64,000 nt of DNA from Alloacidobacterium sp963823845 (GTDB lineage: Bacteria > Acidobacteriota > Terriglobia > Terriglobales > Acidobacteriaceae): assembly GCA_963823845.1 (NCBI GenBank), contig CAWGND010000011.1:186001-250000 (forward strand). Reading direction: 5' to 3'. This document shows positions 19,314-28,203 of this stretch, in pieces. Below the pieces are notes generated by a model, which was not told where the DNA came from, searched no databases, and saw nothing but the letters and a program-made list of their open reading frames with translations. The translations under genes and the position numbers were made by a program. Within the stretch, counting starts at the first letter, position 1. Each line of letters begins with the position of its first letter.

Positions 19314-20297
19314 ATGGAACAGGTGCGCCCAGCCAGCAGCGATCAAAGTGAGGCTACGGAACCCCGCGATCGATGGGGTACTGCCGAAGAACGCAGCGAG
19401 TCCCAAGAATCAATGACGACTCTGCTCGAACGTAAACACCCACTCCTTGGATCACGAGCGGCAACTCCCCGCTCCTTTACAGTCATTCGCCCTCCATCAT
19501 TCTCACTCAGAACAATCGGCTCCGGCATTAAAACCTTGGTGCGCTATCGGGATTTGCTGTATACGCTCACGCTCTTTCGGCTCACAGTCCGCTACAAGCA
19601 GTCGATACTAGGTTGGATCTGGGCCGCATTGCAGCCATTAGCCATGATGATGGTCTACACGCTAGTCTTCTCTCGAGTAGCAAAAGTCAGAAGTGAGGGA
19701 GTACCGTATCCGCTGTTTGTATTTTCGGCGTTGCTTCCGTGGATTTTCTTTTCTGGTGCAGTAAGCAATGCCATCAATGGTCTCGTGAGCCATGCAAACC
19801 TGCTTACGAAAATACATTTTCCCCGAGAGATCATTCCTCTCTCCTACGTCTTTGCCGCGCTCATGGACTTTGCGATTGCCTGCTTCATTTTGAGCGGGTT
19901 GATGGTCTACTACCATTTTTCGTTCAACTTGAAAATTCTCTACGCTTTGCCAATCGTAGTGATACTCATCGCTTTCACCTCGGCCGTCGCTCTGTTCCTG
20001 TCTTCTATCCAGGTTCGATTTCGCGACGTCGCTGTCGCATTACCGTTGGTCCTGCAGGTAGGAGTGTTCACGACACCGGTCGTCTATTCCCTTGATTCGA
20101 TTCCCTCCCGACTTCAGCGCCTATACTTGTTGAATCCAGTCGCCAGTCTTATCGAAAACTTCCGGCGCGTTATAACTCACGGATTGGCCCCCGATGTCCC
20201 AATGCTGATCACATCCGGCTCGATCACGCTGTGGTGCGTTGTTTTGGCCTACGGATATTTCAAGGCGACAGAGTCAACAATGTCCGACGTGATTTGA
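19314..20297 (+). CDS. ABC-2 type polysaccharide exporter permease (Wzm-like)
   Basis: Inner-membrane permease of the Wzm/TagG family, which exports lipid-linked O-antigen or teichoic-type polymers. Typical features are LVRYRDLLYTLTLFRLTVRYKQSILGWIWA (an amphipathic start then the first helix), FVFSALLPWIFFSGAV, NLLTKIHFPREIIPLS (the conserved signature of this family) and about six helices in all. The ATG at 19314 is 5 nt after the NRPS stop; it gives an unusually long hydrophilic N-terminal tail of about 60 residues, so a start at 19413 (MTTLLERK) is also possible. It is tightly coupled with the ATPase, whose start is 14 nt further on. Confidence 0.88.
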   Translation: MEQVRPASSDQSEATEPRDRWGTAEERSESQESMTTLLERKHPLLGSRAATPRSFTVIRPPSFSLRTIGSGIKTLVRYRDLLYTLTLFRLTVRYKQSILGWIWAALQPLAMMMVYTLVFSRVAKVRSEGVPYPLFVFSALLPWIFFSGAVSNAINGLVSHANLLTKIHFPREIIPLSYVFAALMDFAIACFILSGLMVYYHFSFNLKILYALPIVVILIAFTSAVALFLSSIQVRFRDVAVALPLVLQVGVFTTPVVYSLDSIPSRLQRLYLLNPVASLIENFRRVITHGLAPDVPMLITSGSITLWCVVLAYGYFKATESTMSDVI

Positions 20298-20311
20298 GCC
20301 CGATATTACGC

Positions 20312-21481
20312 ATGTTTGATATCAAACTAGACCATGTTTCGAAGCGATATTTCATCCAGGACACCAGCCGCGAACGATCTTTTGGCTGGCCTAGCCTCTC
20401 TTTTTTACGCAAGAAGGAAACCTGGGCCTTGCGTGACATCAGCTTCGAGGTTCAAGAAGGGGAATCGTTAGGCATCATCGGAAATAACGGAGCTGGTAAA
20501 AGTACCCTCCTGAAGCTCCTGTCCAGAATCACCGCGCCCACTTCAGGCGAAATCAGGATCAGGGGCCGCCTCTCAGCTCTTGTCGAAGTAGGCTCCGGGT
20601 TCCATCCCGAACTGACTGGGCGCGAGAACATCTATCTGAATGGATCCATGCTTGGAATGACGCGTTCGGAGATTGCTCGCAAGGTAGACAGCATCGTCGA
20701 GTTCGCCGGTGTACCCGAATACCTCGATGTTCCCGTAAAGCGCTACTCGTCGGGTATGTATGTAAGGCTCGGTTTTTCAATCGCCGCCCACCTCGATCCT
20801 GACATTCTGCTTTTGGACGAGGTGCTTGCAGTTGGTGACATCCTCTTCCAGGCGAAGTGTCTGGACCTCATTGACAAGCTACGAGAGGATGGCAGGACGA
20901 TCGTGCTGATCTCTCACGACCTCGGTGCCATTCAGCGACTGTGCAACCGCGCGATCCTGCTCCATCATGGACAAGTGGTCGTGACCGGCACTCCGACGGA
21001 TGTCGTCGATCACTACCAGCAGATGGCGATGGACGGTGAAACCTATCATCTAAACGATGATGACGATCATGCTCACCAAAAGCCGGCCACGTGTTCATAC
21101 ATCTCATTCACCTCGAATGAGCCAGAGGATTCCCCGCGTACCGGATATCCGATGTTCACTCGCTTCGGCTTTCACGCTAAGTCTCCACTGGAGAACGTGG
21201 TCTTTAATGTCTTGATTTATTGGCCCAGCGGCTATCTTTGCACCCAGCTCACCACAGCTGTAGACGACTCGCAGTTGCGAATCAAAGCAGGTTCAGGCGA
21301 GGTTGAGTTCTACTGTCCCGTACTTGAGATCCAGCCCGGCTGGTATCGGGTAGATATTTCTATCGAATCGCACGGCAACTACATCGACAGGCAACAACGC
21401 TGTGCGGTCTTGCGAGTGTGCCAAGGCAAGATCGTGTTTGGCGACTTCTATATGGATACCGTCTGGCGCATTCATGCCTGA
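20312..21481 (+). CDS. ABC transporter ATPase with C-terminal Wzt-like domain
   Basis: Energy-coupling subunit of the exporter, 389 residues from the ATG at 20312 (MFDIKLDHVSKRY). The nucleotide-binding domain has Walker A GNNGAGKST, the signature YSSGMYVRLGF (SSGM, as usual in Wzt/TagH proteins) and Walker B DILLLDEVLAVGD, with the switch His in VLISHDLG. After about residue 255 a separate beta-rich domain (CSYISFTSNE to DTVWRIHA) matches the position and style of the Wzt C-terminal substrate-binding domain that recognises the polymer end. Such a domain implies that a modified glycan end, or a similar ligand, is sensed. The 3' end overlaps the Sfp gene by 8 nt if the latter starts at 21474. 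Confidence 0.9.
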   Translation: MFDIKLDHVSKRYFIQDTSRERSFGWPSLSFLRKKETWALRDISFEVQEGESLGIIGNNGAGKSTLLKLLSRITAPTSGEIRIRGRLSALVEVGSGFHPELTGRENIYLNGSMLGMTRSEIARKVDSIVEFAGVPEYLDVPVKRYSSGMYVRLGFSIAAHLDPDILLLDEVLAVGDILFQAKCLDLIDKLREDGRTIVLISHDLGAIQRLCNRAILLHHGQVVVTGTPTDVVDHYQQMAMDGETYHLNDDDDHAHQKPATCSYISFTSNEPEDSPRTGYPMFTRFGFHAKSPLENVVFNVLIYWPSGYLCTQLTTAVDDSQLRIKAGSGEVEFYCPVLEIQPGWYRVDISIESHGNYIDRQQRCAVLRVCQGKIVFGDFYMDTVWRIHA

Positions 21482-22235
21482 TCCTACCGGCTCGGGGAAA
21501 ACCTTGATGGAGTGGCCCCCGCCACCATCGAATCTCTCGTTACAGCATGGTATGGCCCATGTGTGGGCCTGGGATCCTGGGTGCTTCGTCGATGATTTGA
21601 ACCTATACATCACGCTTCTCTCACCCGATGAACGCTCCTGCATGCAGAGGTTCCGCTTTGAAAAAGACCGTGTCCGATACGCGGTTTCCCATGCAATTCT
21701 GAGGATTCTACTGGGGCGGTACCTCGACTTGAGGCCATCGTCTATCTCTTTTGAGCAGAACGAATTTGGCAAACCAAGTCTTGCACCGGCTCTGATTGCG
21801 TCGGAGTTGACCTTCAATCTAAGTCATACAAATCGTGTCGGACTCATGGCCATAGCTGCTGGCCTCACCGTTGGAGTGGACATCGAAGAAATTCGTCCAG
21901 TTGAACACGGGACCGTCGAGCATTGTTTCTCAGCGCGGGAGCAAGCATCCCTCTCAACCTTGACGGGCGCAGAGTGGTCGGAAGGCTTTTACAACTGTTG
22001 GACCAGGAAAGAGGCGATCCTGAAGGCTGAAGGGGTGGGGCTCAATGTCAGGCTGGATGCGTTTGATGTGTCGTTGAGTCCGAATGTGAAGGCGGCGGTG
22101 CTAGGGGTTCGACTCAACGCAGGATTTACCGCAAGCTGGCATCTTATGGAACTTCGTCCCGCGTTGGGTACTGTAGGTGCCTTGGCAACGGATGCTCCTC
22201 CCGCCACTGTCGCGTGTTACCAATTCACGGGTTAG
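21474..22235 (+). CDS. 4'-phosphopantetheinyl transferase (Sfp/EntD type)
   Basis: Converts apo carrier domains of NRPS proteins to the holo form by attaching phosphopantetheine from CoA. Family motifs are FNLSHTNRVGLMAIA, VGVDIEEIRP (metal-binding Asp and Glu) and CWTRKEAILKAEGVGL (the WxxKEA motif with K-A). Two starts are possible: ATG 21474, overlapping the ATPase stop, or ATG 21507 (MEWPPPPS), which has a better GGGGAAA ribosome site. Its place at the end of the NRPS/exporter operon argues that the carrier domains here are meant to be active. It ends before a strong hairpin at 22286. Confidence 0.92.
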   Translation: MPDPTGSGKTLMEWPPPPSNLSLQHGMAHVWAWDPGCFVDDLNLYITLLSPDERSCMQRFRFEKDRVRYAVSHAILRILLGRYLDLRPSSISFEQNEFGKPSLAPALIASELTFNLSHTNRVGLMAIAAGLTVGVDIEEIRPVEHGTVEHCFSAREQASLSTLTGAEWSEGFYNCWTRKEAILKAEGVGLNVRLDAFDVSLSPNVKAAVLGVRLNAGFTASWHLMELRPALGTVGALATDAPPATVACYQFTG

Positions 22236-22285
22236 TTGGCTCCGGCGTCAGCTCCATGCACGCCGAGGTAGCAGGGTTGAATACC

Positions 22286-22333
22286 AAAAGGGGTGTCCAG
22301 CAGCTCTTTTACAAGCTGCTGAGCACACCCCTT
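22286..22333. terminator. Bidirectional hairpin terminator between sfp-type gene and HYDIN lipoprotein gene
   Basis: A long imperfect inverted repeat: AAGGGGTGT...AGCAGCT paired with AGCTGCT...ACACCCCTT, loop about 8 nt. On the minus strand it ends with TTTT. It lies between two convergent genes, and could serve both, though no T-run follows on the plus strand. Confidence 0.75.
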
Positions 22334-22355
22334 CTGTCCGTGCCTAAAAAACTGC

Positions 22356-25300
22356 CTATGGAATCGTCACGCTGACTGAAGTCGAAGGAGCACTTGCCAT
22401 TCCAGAAGCACCGACGCTTTCCACATAGTAGGTATAAGCAGTACCACTCACAACCGTGGTATCCATATACGACGTTTGGGTATCAATGGACGAGTTCATT
22501 AGTTGAAACGAGGAACTACTGCCCGTCGACCGATAAATGTTATAACCGGTCACCGGCGCAGGCGAGCTGGTGGGCGCACTCCAAGTCAGGCTAACCTCGG
22601 GTGGAGTGCCCGTACCGCTCAGGCTGATCGAAGCAGTCGCGTTGGTGGACGAGTTGCTGCTGATCGTCAGCGTGCCCGTTACGGAGCTAGCCGCAGTCGG
22701 AGCAAACTTGACCTGGAGCGTGATCGCCTGTTGGGGATTCAAGGTGACCGGGAAAGTCGCTCCCGATACAGTGAAGCCCGTGCCGCTGATCGTTGCCGAG
22801 TTGATCGTCACTGCAGTGGCTCCGGCTGACGTCAGAGTAACACCCAGCGTTGCATTCGAATGCACCGTCACGTCGCCGAAGCTCAGACTGGTCGAACTCA
22901 TTGTCAACTGCGGCGTGGTTGTGCCGGTGCCGCTCAGGCTGACCCCTGCAGTAGCGTTGGTCGACGCGTTGCTGCTGAGACTCAGCGTGCCCGCCACGGC
23001 ACCCGCCGCCGTGGGTGCAAACTTCACATTGAGCGTCAACGTCTGCTTCGGGTTTAGCGTGACCGGGAAAGTTGCTCCCGACACCGTGAACCCACTGCCG
23101 CTAATCGTTGCCGCGTTGACTGTCACCGCAGAGGTCCCGCTTGAGGTGATCGTCACAGGCAGTGTTGTATTCGAGCCCACCGCCACGCTGCCAAAACTCA
23201 GAGAGGTAGAGCTCATGGACCACTGCGGTGTGCCTGTGCCGGTACCGCTCACGCCGACCCCCACAGTAGCGTTGGTCGACGAGTTGCTGCTGAGACTCAG
23301 CGTGCCTGTCACTGCGCCCGCCGTCGTGGGTGCAAACTTCACATTGAGCGTCAACGTCTGCTTCGGATTCAACGTGACCGGGAAAGTCGCTCCCGACACG
23401 GTGAAGCCCGTACCGCTGATGGTTGCTGAGTTGACCGTCACCGCAGAGGTCCCGCTTGAGGTCAACGTCACAGGCAGCGTCGAACTCGATCCAGCCGCCA
23501 CATTGCCGAAGCTCAGGCTACTCGGGCTCACCGTCAGCTGCGCCGTCGACACCGCCGAACCAGCAGCAGCCGAGAACGTCGCCATTTGCATGACCCAGGG
23601 GCCGGAGGAGGTCAACGTCGCCGTGGCGCTGTTGCTCCCCGCCGCCGTCACCACCTCGTCCTCCGCTAGATCACTGTCCGGAGACGTGATGATCCGCGAC
23701 GTAAAGCCACTTCCCGCCGCTCCCGTCGTCGTGTACACCATGTCCGCACCGAAGATCAACTCGTTGGCACTCGTAGTCGTCGCCGCGCCGCTGCTCGCAC
23801 TCGCACTATTCCCGCTCGCGCCCGCCACAACGTCCAGCGTCGTCACTCCCCGGTACTCCAGTATGCGCACATCCGGAGACACAGCCGCCTGGCTGAACGT
23901 CGCCGTCACTGTGTTGCTGCCACTCGCAATGTTCGCCGCATAATAGATCGATTGCCGCAACGCCGTACCGCTCGTCGGCCCGATCGCCAGTTTGTAGGTG
24001 TTCCCCGCGCTGTCCTTCACCGACTGCACCGTCGCCGTGGTGTCGTTCCATCCCACCACCACCACGTTCATATCCCCCAGCGTCTGCGCTGTCGGATAGC
24101 TCACGCTCACCGTCGCTGTTGATGTTTGCGGCGTCGCCGATGCTACCTGCACAAAGCTGATCGCCGCCTGCGATGTGGTAGTGCCGGTACCGCTCACGCC
24201 GACCCCCACAGTAGCGTTGGTCGACGAGTTGCTGCTGAGACTCAGCGTGCCTGTCACTGCGCCCGCCGTCGTGGGTGCAAACTTCACATTGAGCGTCAAC
24301 GTCTGCTTCGGATTCAACGTGACCGGGAAAGTCGCTCCCGACACGGTGAAGCCCGTACCGCTGATGGTTGCTGAGTTGACCGTCACCGCAGAGGTCCCGC
24401 TTGAGGTCAACGTCACAGGCAGCGTCGAACTCGATCCAGCCGCCACATTGCCGAAGCTCAGGCTACTCGGGCTCACCGTCAGCTGCGCCGTCGACACCGC
24501 CGAACCAGCAGCAGCCGAGAACGTCGCCATTTGCATGACCCAGGGGCCGGAGGAGGTCAACGTCGCCGTGGCGCTGTTGCTCCCCGCCGCCGTCACCACC
24601 TCGTCCTCCGCTAGATCACTGTCCGGAGACGTGATGATCCGCGACGTAAAGCCACTTCCCGCCGCTCCCGTCGTCGTGTACACCATGTCCGCACCGAAGA
24701 TCAACTCGTTGGCACTCGTAGTCGTCGCCGCGCCGCTGCTCGCACTCGCACTATTCCCGCTCGCGCCCGCCACAACGTCCAGCGTCGTCACTCCCCGGTA
24801 CTCCAGTATGCGCACATCCGGAGACACAGCCGCCTGGCTGAACGTCGCCGTCACTGTGTTGCTGCCACTCGCAATGTTCGCCGCATAATAGATCGATTGC
24901 CGCAACGCCGTACCGCTCGTCGGCCCGATCGCCAGTTTGTAGGTGTTCCCCGCGCTGTCCTTCACCGACTGCACCGTCGCCGTGGTGTCGTTCCATCCCA
25001 CCACCACCACGTTCATATCCCCCAGCGTCTGCGCTGTCGGATAGCTCACGCTCACCGTCGCTGTTGATGTTTGCGGCGTCGCCGATGCTACCTGCACAAA
25101 GCTGATCGCCGCCTGGGTGCTGGGAGAAGCAGCCAGACTGGTGGAGCTACTAGCAGCCGATACTTTTACCGAATATCCGCAACCGGAGACGATGAGGATA
25201 AGGATAAGGCAGCAGGCCAGGAGAATGAAGGCTCTGCCACACCAACCGCTGTACCCGGAGCGTGGCGCGTAAAAGCGAGCCCAGGTCAAATCAAATTTCG

Positions 25301-25397
25301 AGCGGTCACAACTTCCAGAAACACGAGAAATTACATCATCGGAGTCCGATGGGGGAGTAACAAAAATATGGGACACCAACTTCACCTCTGCAAACAA
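22356..25397 (-). CDS. Large lipoprotein with HYDIN/choice-of-anchor repeats and fibronectin III end
   Basis: A cell-surface or outer-membrane-anchored protein of up to 1,013 residues. A hydrophobic signal ends in a lipobox (LILIVSGCGYS, Cys near residue 74). The mature part has two copies of a 315-residue unit. Each has a beta-rich half starting AAISFVQVASATPQTST and an ASPM-SPD2-HYDIN-type Ig-like half (LTVSPSSLSFGNVAAGSSST). Two further HYDIN repeats (SMSSTSLSFGSVAVGSNTT and TMSSTSLSFGDVTVHSNAT) follow, then a fibronectin III domain (GYNIYRSTGSSSSF). The frame opens with TTG at 25397, which leaves about 50 residues before the signal; a later start, such as TTG at DLTWARF, is more likely. 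Function is unknown; adhesion or carbohydrate binding is a guess. Confidence 0.82.
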   Translation of the reverse strand: MFAEVKLVSHIFVTPPSDSDDVISRVSGSCDRSKFDLTWARFYAPRSGYSGWCGRAFILLACCLILILIVSGCGYSVKVSAASSSTSLAASPSTQAAISFVQVASATPQTSTATVSVSYPTAQTLGDMNVVVVGWNDTTATVQSVKDSAGNTYKLAIGPTSGTALRQSIYYAANIASGSNTVTATFSQAAVSPDVRILEYRGVTTLDVVAGASGNSASASSGAATTTSANELIFGADMVYTTTGAAGSGFTSRIITSPDSDLAEDEVVTAAGSNSATATLTSSGPWVMQMATFSAAAGSAVSTAQLTVSPSSLSFGNVAAGSSSTLPVTLTSSGTSAVTVNSATISGTGFTVSGATFPVTLNPKQTLTLNVKFAPTTAGAVTGTLSLSSNSSTNATVGVGVSGTGTTTSQAAISFVQVASATPQTSTATVSVSYPTAQTLGDMNVVVVGWNDTTATVQSVKDSAGNTYKLAIGPTSGTALRQSIYYAANIASGSNTVTATFSQAAVSPDVRILEYRGVTTLDVVAGASGNSASASSGAATTTSANELIFGADMVYTTTGAAGSGFTSRIITSPDSDLAEDEVVTAAGSNSATATLTSSGPWVMQMATFSAAAGSAVSTAQLTVSPSSLSFGNVAAGSSSTLPVTLTSSGTSAVTVNSATISGTGFTVSGATFPVTLNPKQTLTLNVKFAPTTAGAVTGTLSLSSNSSTNATVGVGVSGTGTGTPQWSMSSTSLSFGSVAVGSNTTLPVTITSSGTSAVTVNAATISGSGFTVSGATFPVTLNPKQTLTLNVKFAPTAAGAVAGTLSLSSNASTNATAGVSLSGTGTTTPQLTMSSTSLSFGDVTVHSNATLGVTLTSAGATAVTINSATISGTGFTVSGATFPVTLNPQQAITLQVKFAPTAASSVTGTLTISSNSSTNATASISLSGTGTPPEVSLTWSAPTSSPAPVTGYNIYRSTGSSSSFQLMNSSIDTQTSYMDTTVVSGTAYTYYVESVGASGMASAPSTSVSVTIP
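23236..25115. repeat. Tandem duplication, two 935-bp copies 945 bp apart
   Basis: Positions 23236-24170 recur at 24181-25115 with a constant 945-bp offset. The sequences read the same wherever I compared them, and the translations in several frames are identical. 945 is a multiple of three, so the copy adds exactly 315 codons in frame to the lipoprotein gene. Identity, including at silent positions, points to a recent duplication or to gene conversion. Confidence 0.9.
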
Positions 25398-26136
25398 GTC
25401 TTCGTTTCAGGGGCAGATAAAAAGGGTACGAGGTAATAAGCAAGTTACGTTGGTACTTTGTGGTCCTGCGCTCTGTGTCCGTTGCGATGGATCTGGCTGC
25501 AGTGCACGACAACTTGCTGTTAGCTAACTGTGGTAGGACTTCTCCAGCCTGAAATTTCTGGAGTATCCGGCGTTCAATAAAAAATGATGAATATTGAGGT
25601 TGCTCTATAGCTCAACGGGGCAGCAACCAGTGGAGAACGATAAAGACTGGATGGTGCCTCGAATATACCTCAGTCTTCACCTGACTACATGAAAGTGGCG
25701 TTCAAATATGTCGCCATATTAGTTTTGTAAAAAAAATTGTTGTTGTTGTCTGTTTCTTTTTTATCGCAAACTATGCTCTTAATCAAGTCTTAATGAGCGA
25801 AGATGCGGTTACTTTCGTCAGTCAAGTTGGCCTCGCAACACCATTTCAAGCGATAGTTAACAGAGGATCTGAAACTAAGTTGCAAAATCAGAAACCAGGA
25901 CGCTGTTGCTCCGCGGGCGATGATTGCCTTCGAACATCCCCATACGATTTCATTCTGAAACTGCAAGGCTTCGCAGATTCAGAATAAGTGTCGACGGAAG
26001 TTCGGCTCACAGCCAAGCTGGCGCTGCAACAAAGAGTTGAGATCAAGCTATCCAGTCGGCAGCGACCAGCACATCGCATTAGAAATTAGGTGCCATCTTC
26101 TCCGCAGGCCCGTGTCTACCAGAACAATTCCCTGTC
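25398..26136. other. Intergenic region, lower GC, no supported gene
   Basis: About 740 bp between the lipoprotein gene and the IS5-like element. It has AT-rich patches (25720-25790, with runs of A and TTG repeats) and only short ORFs without a ribosome site or recognisable product. It may contain the lipoprotein promoter on the minus strand. Confidence 0.5.
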
Positions 26137-26140
26137 CTAG

Positions 26141-27443
26141 GAGCTTGTTGAAATAGGTACGACTTTTGCAGCATTGGACAGGGTCTGTTCGTCTTATCGA
26201 TATGCGTGGAGACGAGCGGATTCAGGACGGGATGTTCAGCTATGTGTCGTTGGAGCAGAGGGTACCGGCCGATCATCCGTTGCGTGAGGTTCGCAAGTTA
26301 ACCGATGCGGTGCTACGGTCGCTGAGCCCGGAGTTGGATGCACTCTACGCTGATTCCGGCCGGCCGTCGGTAGCGCCGGAGTACATGCTGCGGGCCTTGC
26401 TCCTGCAGGTGTTCTTTTCCATCCGTTCCGAGCGACTGCTGGTCGAGCAGATCGACTACAACCTGTTGTTTCGCTGGTTCGTGGGCCTGGGCATGGACGA
26501 TGTGGTATGGAATCATGCGGTGTTCTCGAAGAACCGTGACCGGTTGCTGACCTCAGAGGTTGCACAGCGGTTCTTTGCCGAGGTGAACCGGCAGGCGAAG
26601 CAATACATGTCGGATGAGCACTTCACCGTGGACGGCACGCTGATCCAGGCCTGGGCCTCGCAGAAGAGCTTTCGTTCGAAGGATGATTCCGATGATGACG
26701 ATGGCGCGAACTTCCACGGCCAGAAGCGGAGCAACAAGACACATGCATCGACCACCGATCCCGATGCCCGCCTGTACAAGAAGAGCTACGGGAAGGAATC
26801 GAAGCTGAGCTACCTGGGCCATGCGCTGGTGGAGAACCGTAATGGACTGATTGCTGCCGCGATGGTGACTCACGCCGATGGATACGCCGAGCGCGATGCG
26901 GCGCTGTTAATGCTTCAGAAGAAACAGCAGGGCCGCGCACGCCGCATTACCGTAGGTGCCGACAAAGCTTACGACACGAAGGATTTTGTGCGCACCGTGC
27001 GGGAGTTCAATGTCACTCCACACATCACCAGCAACCACAGAAACCGCTCCAGCAACCTGGACCGCAGAACCACGCGGCAGCCCGGCTATGTCATCAGTCT
27101 GAGCCGCCGATGGCTGATCGAAAAGGGCTTCGGATGGCTGAAGCAGACCGCGCCGTTGCGCCAGGTCAAGCTGCGCGGACTGGAGAAAGTAGATTGGCTG
27201 TTCGTTTTCAGTTGCGCCGCCCACAATCTGCTTCGCCTGCCGAGGCTGATGGCGCAACCAACACCTGCAGGACTCAGGCTGTAGTGTGCCCCAACCCTGG
27301 TTGCGGCCATCAGGCTCGTCTTCCCGATCACCACACAACTCGATATACACTGCTCCAAAGCACGATTTGAAACAGAATTTCAGCCCATGACAAGCACCAA
27401 TCCCAAGTAAATCCGCTACAGCAAGACGAATTTCAACAAGTTC
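26141..27443 (+). mobile_element. IS5-family insertion sequence, complete, about 1.3 kb
   Basis: Inverted repeats GAGCTTGTTGAAAT (26141-26154) and, reversed, GAACTTGTTGAAAT (27430-27443) match at 13 of 14 positions. Both ends are flanked by CTAG (26137-26140 and 27444-27447), which fits a 4-bp target duplication of the CWAR type known for the IS5 group. A single intact transposase gene fills the element, so it may still be active. Confidence 0.85.
26202..27284 (+). CDS. IS5-family DDE transposase
   Basis: Intact transposase of 360 residues from the ATG at 26202 (MRGDERIQDGMFSY). The N-terminal DUF772-type region (SLEQRVPADHPLREVR, YMLRALLLQVFFSIRSERLLVEQI) is followed by the DDE_Tnp_1 catalytic domain. 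The likely acidic residues are Asp in HFTVDGTLIQAW, Asp in VGADKAYDTKDF and Glu in RRWLIEKGFGWLKQ. An acidic stretch (SKDDSDDDDGANFHGQKRSNKTH) with the conserved FHG-KRSN-TH pattern is typical of this group. It would bind the 14-bp ends and insert at CTAG-like sites. The frame is open further upstream to 26166. Confidence 0.93.
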   Translation: MRGDERIQDGMFSYVSLEQRVPADHPLREVRKLTDAVLRSLSPELDALYADSGRPSVAPEYMLRALLLQVFFSIRSERLLVEQIDYNLLFRWFVGLGMDDVVWNHAVFSKNRDRLLTSEVAQRFFAEVNRQAKQYMSDEHFTVDGTLIQAWASQKSFRSKDDSDDDDGANFHGQKRSNKTHASTTDPDARLYKKSYGKESKLSYLGHALVENRNGLIAAAMVTHADGYAERDAALLMLQKKQQGRARRITVGADKAYDTKDFVRTVREFNVTPHITSNHRNRSSNLDRRTTRQPGYVISLSRRWLIEKGFGWLKQTAPLRQVKLRGLEKVDWLFVFSCAAHNLLRLPRLMAQPTPAGLRL

Positions 27444-27499
27444 CTAGGCAATCGGAACGAGCTGACCCGTAGCCAGATCGGAATAAACTTCAGCAGAGG

Positions 27500-27640
27500 C
27501 TGCGGGTCACTGTACTTCGACATCTATGCTTGGAGACTTTCCCTAAACCAAAGTGCAGGCGCAGATTGTTGGCTGAAAGATAGCTCGATTGACCCAGCAC
27601 GCTTTGCGCCTGCCGCGGCAGCACACGCGTACTGGTGGTG
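27500..27640 (-). pseudogene. Remnant of an ASPIC/UnbV-domain protein
   Basis: The minus strand encodes VLGQSSYLSANNLRLHFGLGK, cut here to its core SSYLSANNLRLHFGLGK, the signature of the ASPIC/UnbV domain found at the C-terminus of VCBS/CRTAC1-like secreted proteins. A frame change right after the motif leads to SIDVEVQ, which would continue the domain, so the fragment is broken. Only about 45 residues can be recognised, stranded between the IS5-like element and nuoA. The remaining part of this 350-bp gap probably carries the nuo promoter, which I cannot place with confidence. Confidence 0.6.
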
Positions 27641-27795
27641 GTCGCCAAGCCCTGACCCAAGAGAGCCACAGAACGGTGCAACTTGTTTTTAGAAATAAAA
27701 AACTTCAGAACAAGCCTGTTGCTATCTCATCGGACATGAGTGATACTTTCGTGGGATTGATGTGACTCGTATCTGAGCGCATCTAGGCAGGGACT

Positions 27796-28170
27796 ATGCA
27801 CCTTTGGCCTTTGGCAGTTTATGCCGCTATTGTTGGCATGCTTGTTCTCGCCATGCTGGGCCTGTCCTATGTGCTGGGTCAGCGCCATCAGGACCGAGCT
27901 ACTGGTTCACCCTACGAGGGGGGCATCTTGTCAGAGGGCTCTGCGCGTGTGCGTTTCCCGGCCAAGTTTTACCTAGTCGCAATGTTCTTCGTCATATTTG
28001 ATCTTGAAGCGGTCTTTATATTTGCATGGGCAGTTGCGGTTCGTGAAACCGGTTGGACAGGTTATGCGGAGGTGTCGCTTTTTATCCTGGTGCTACTGGC
28101 GACGCTTGCGTATTTGTGGCGCGTGGGCGCGCTCGATTGGTACCAGCGGAACGGACGTGTGTTGAGTTAG
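27796..28170 (+). CDS. nuoA: NADH-quinone oxidoreductase subunit A
   Basis: Membrane-arm subunit of complex I near the quinone site, 124 residues with three helices. Diagnostic stretches are PYEGGI (normally PYECG in many bacteria; the Cys is Gly here), RVRFPAKFYLVAMFFVIFDLE (cut here by its conserved core FPAKFYLVAMFFVIFDLE) and WRVGALDW. It is the first gene of a 13-gene operon that runs to 42237. The IS5-like element ends only 350 bp upstream. Confidence 0.95.
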   Translation: MHLWPLAVYAAIVGMLVLAMLGLSYVLGQRHQDRATGSPYEGGILSEGSARVRFPAKFYLVAMFFVIFDLEAVFIFAWAVAVRETGWTGYAEVSLFILVLLATLAYLWRVGALDWYQRNGRVLS

Positions 28171-28203
28171 AAGTCGGATAATAAGAAAACGGACGGTATA
28201 TTT

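Noticed and set aside
22570..24888. Long plus-strand ORFs opposite the HYDIN lipoprotein
   Set aside because: They repeat because the lipoprotein DNA repeats; composition is Val/Pro biased with no signal peptide.
23236..25115. CRISPR-like array
   Set aside because: The repetition is one long coding duplication, not short repeats with unique spacers. No CRISPR array or cas gene was seen anywhere in the window.
25793..25987. Possible 64-residue gene
   Set aside because: No ribosome site, no recognisable sequence.
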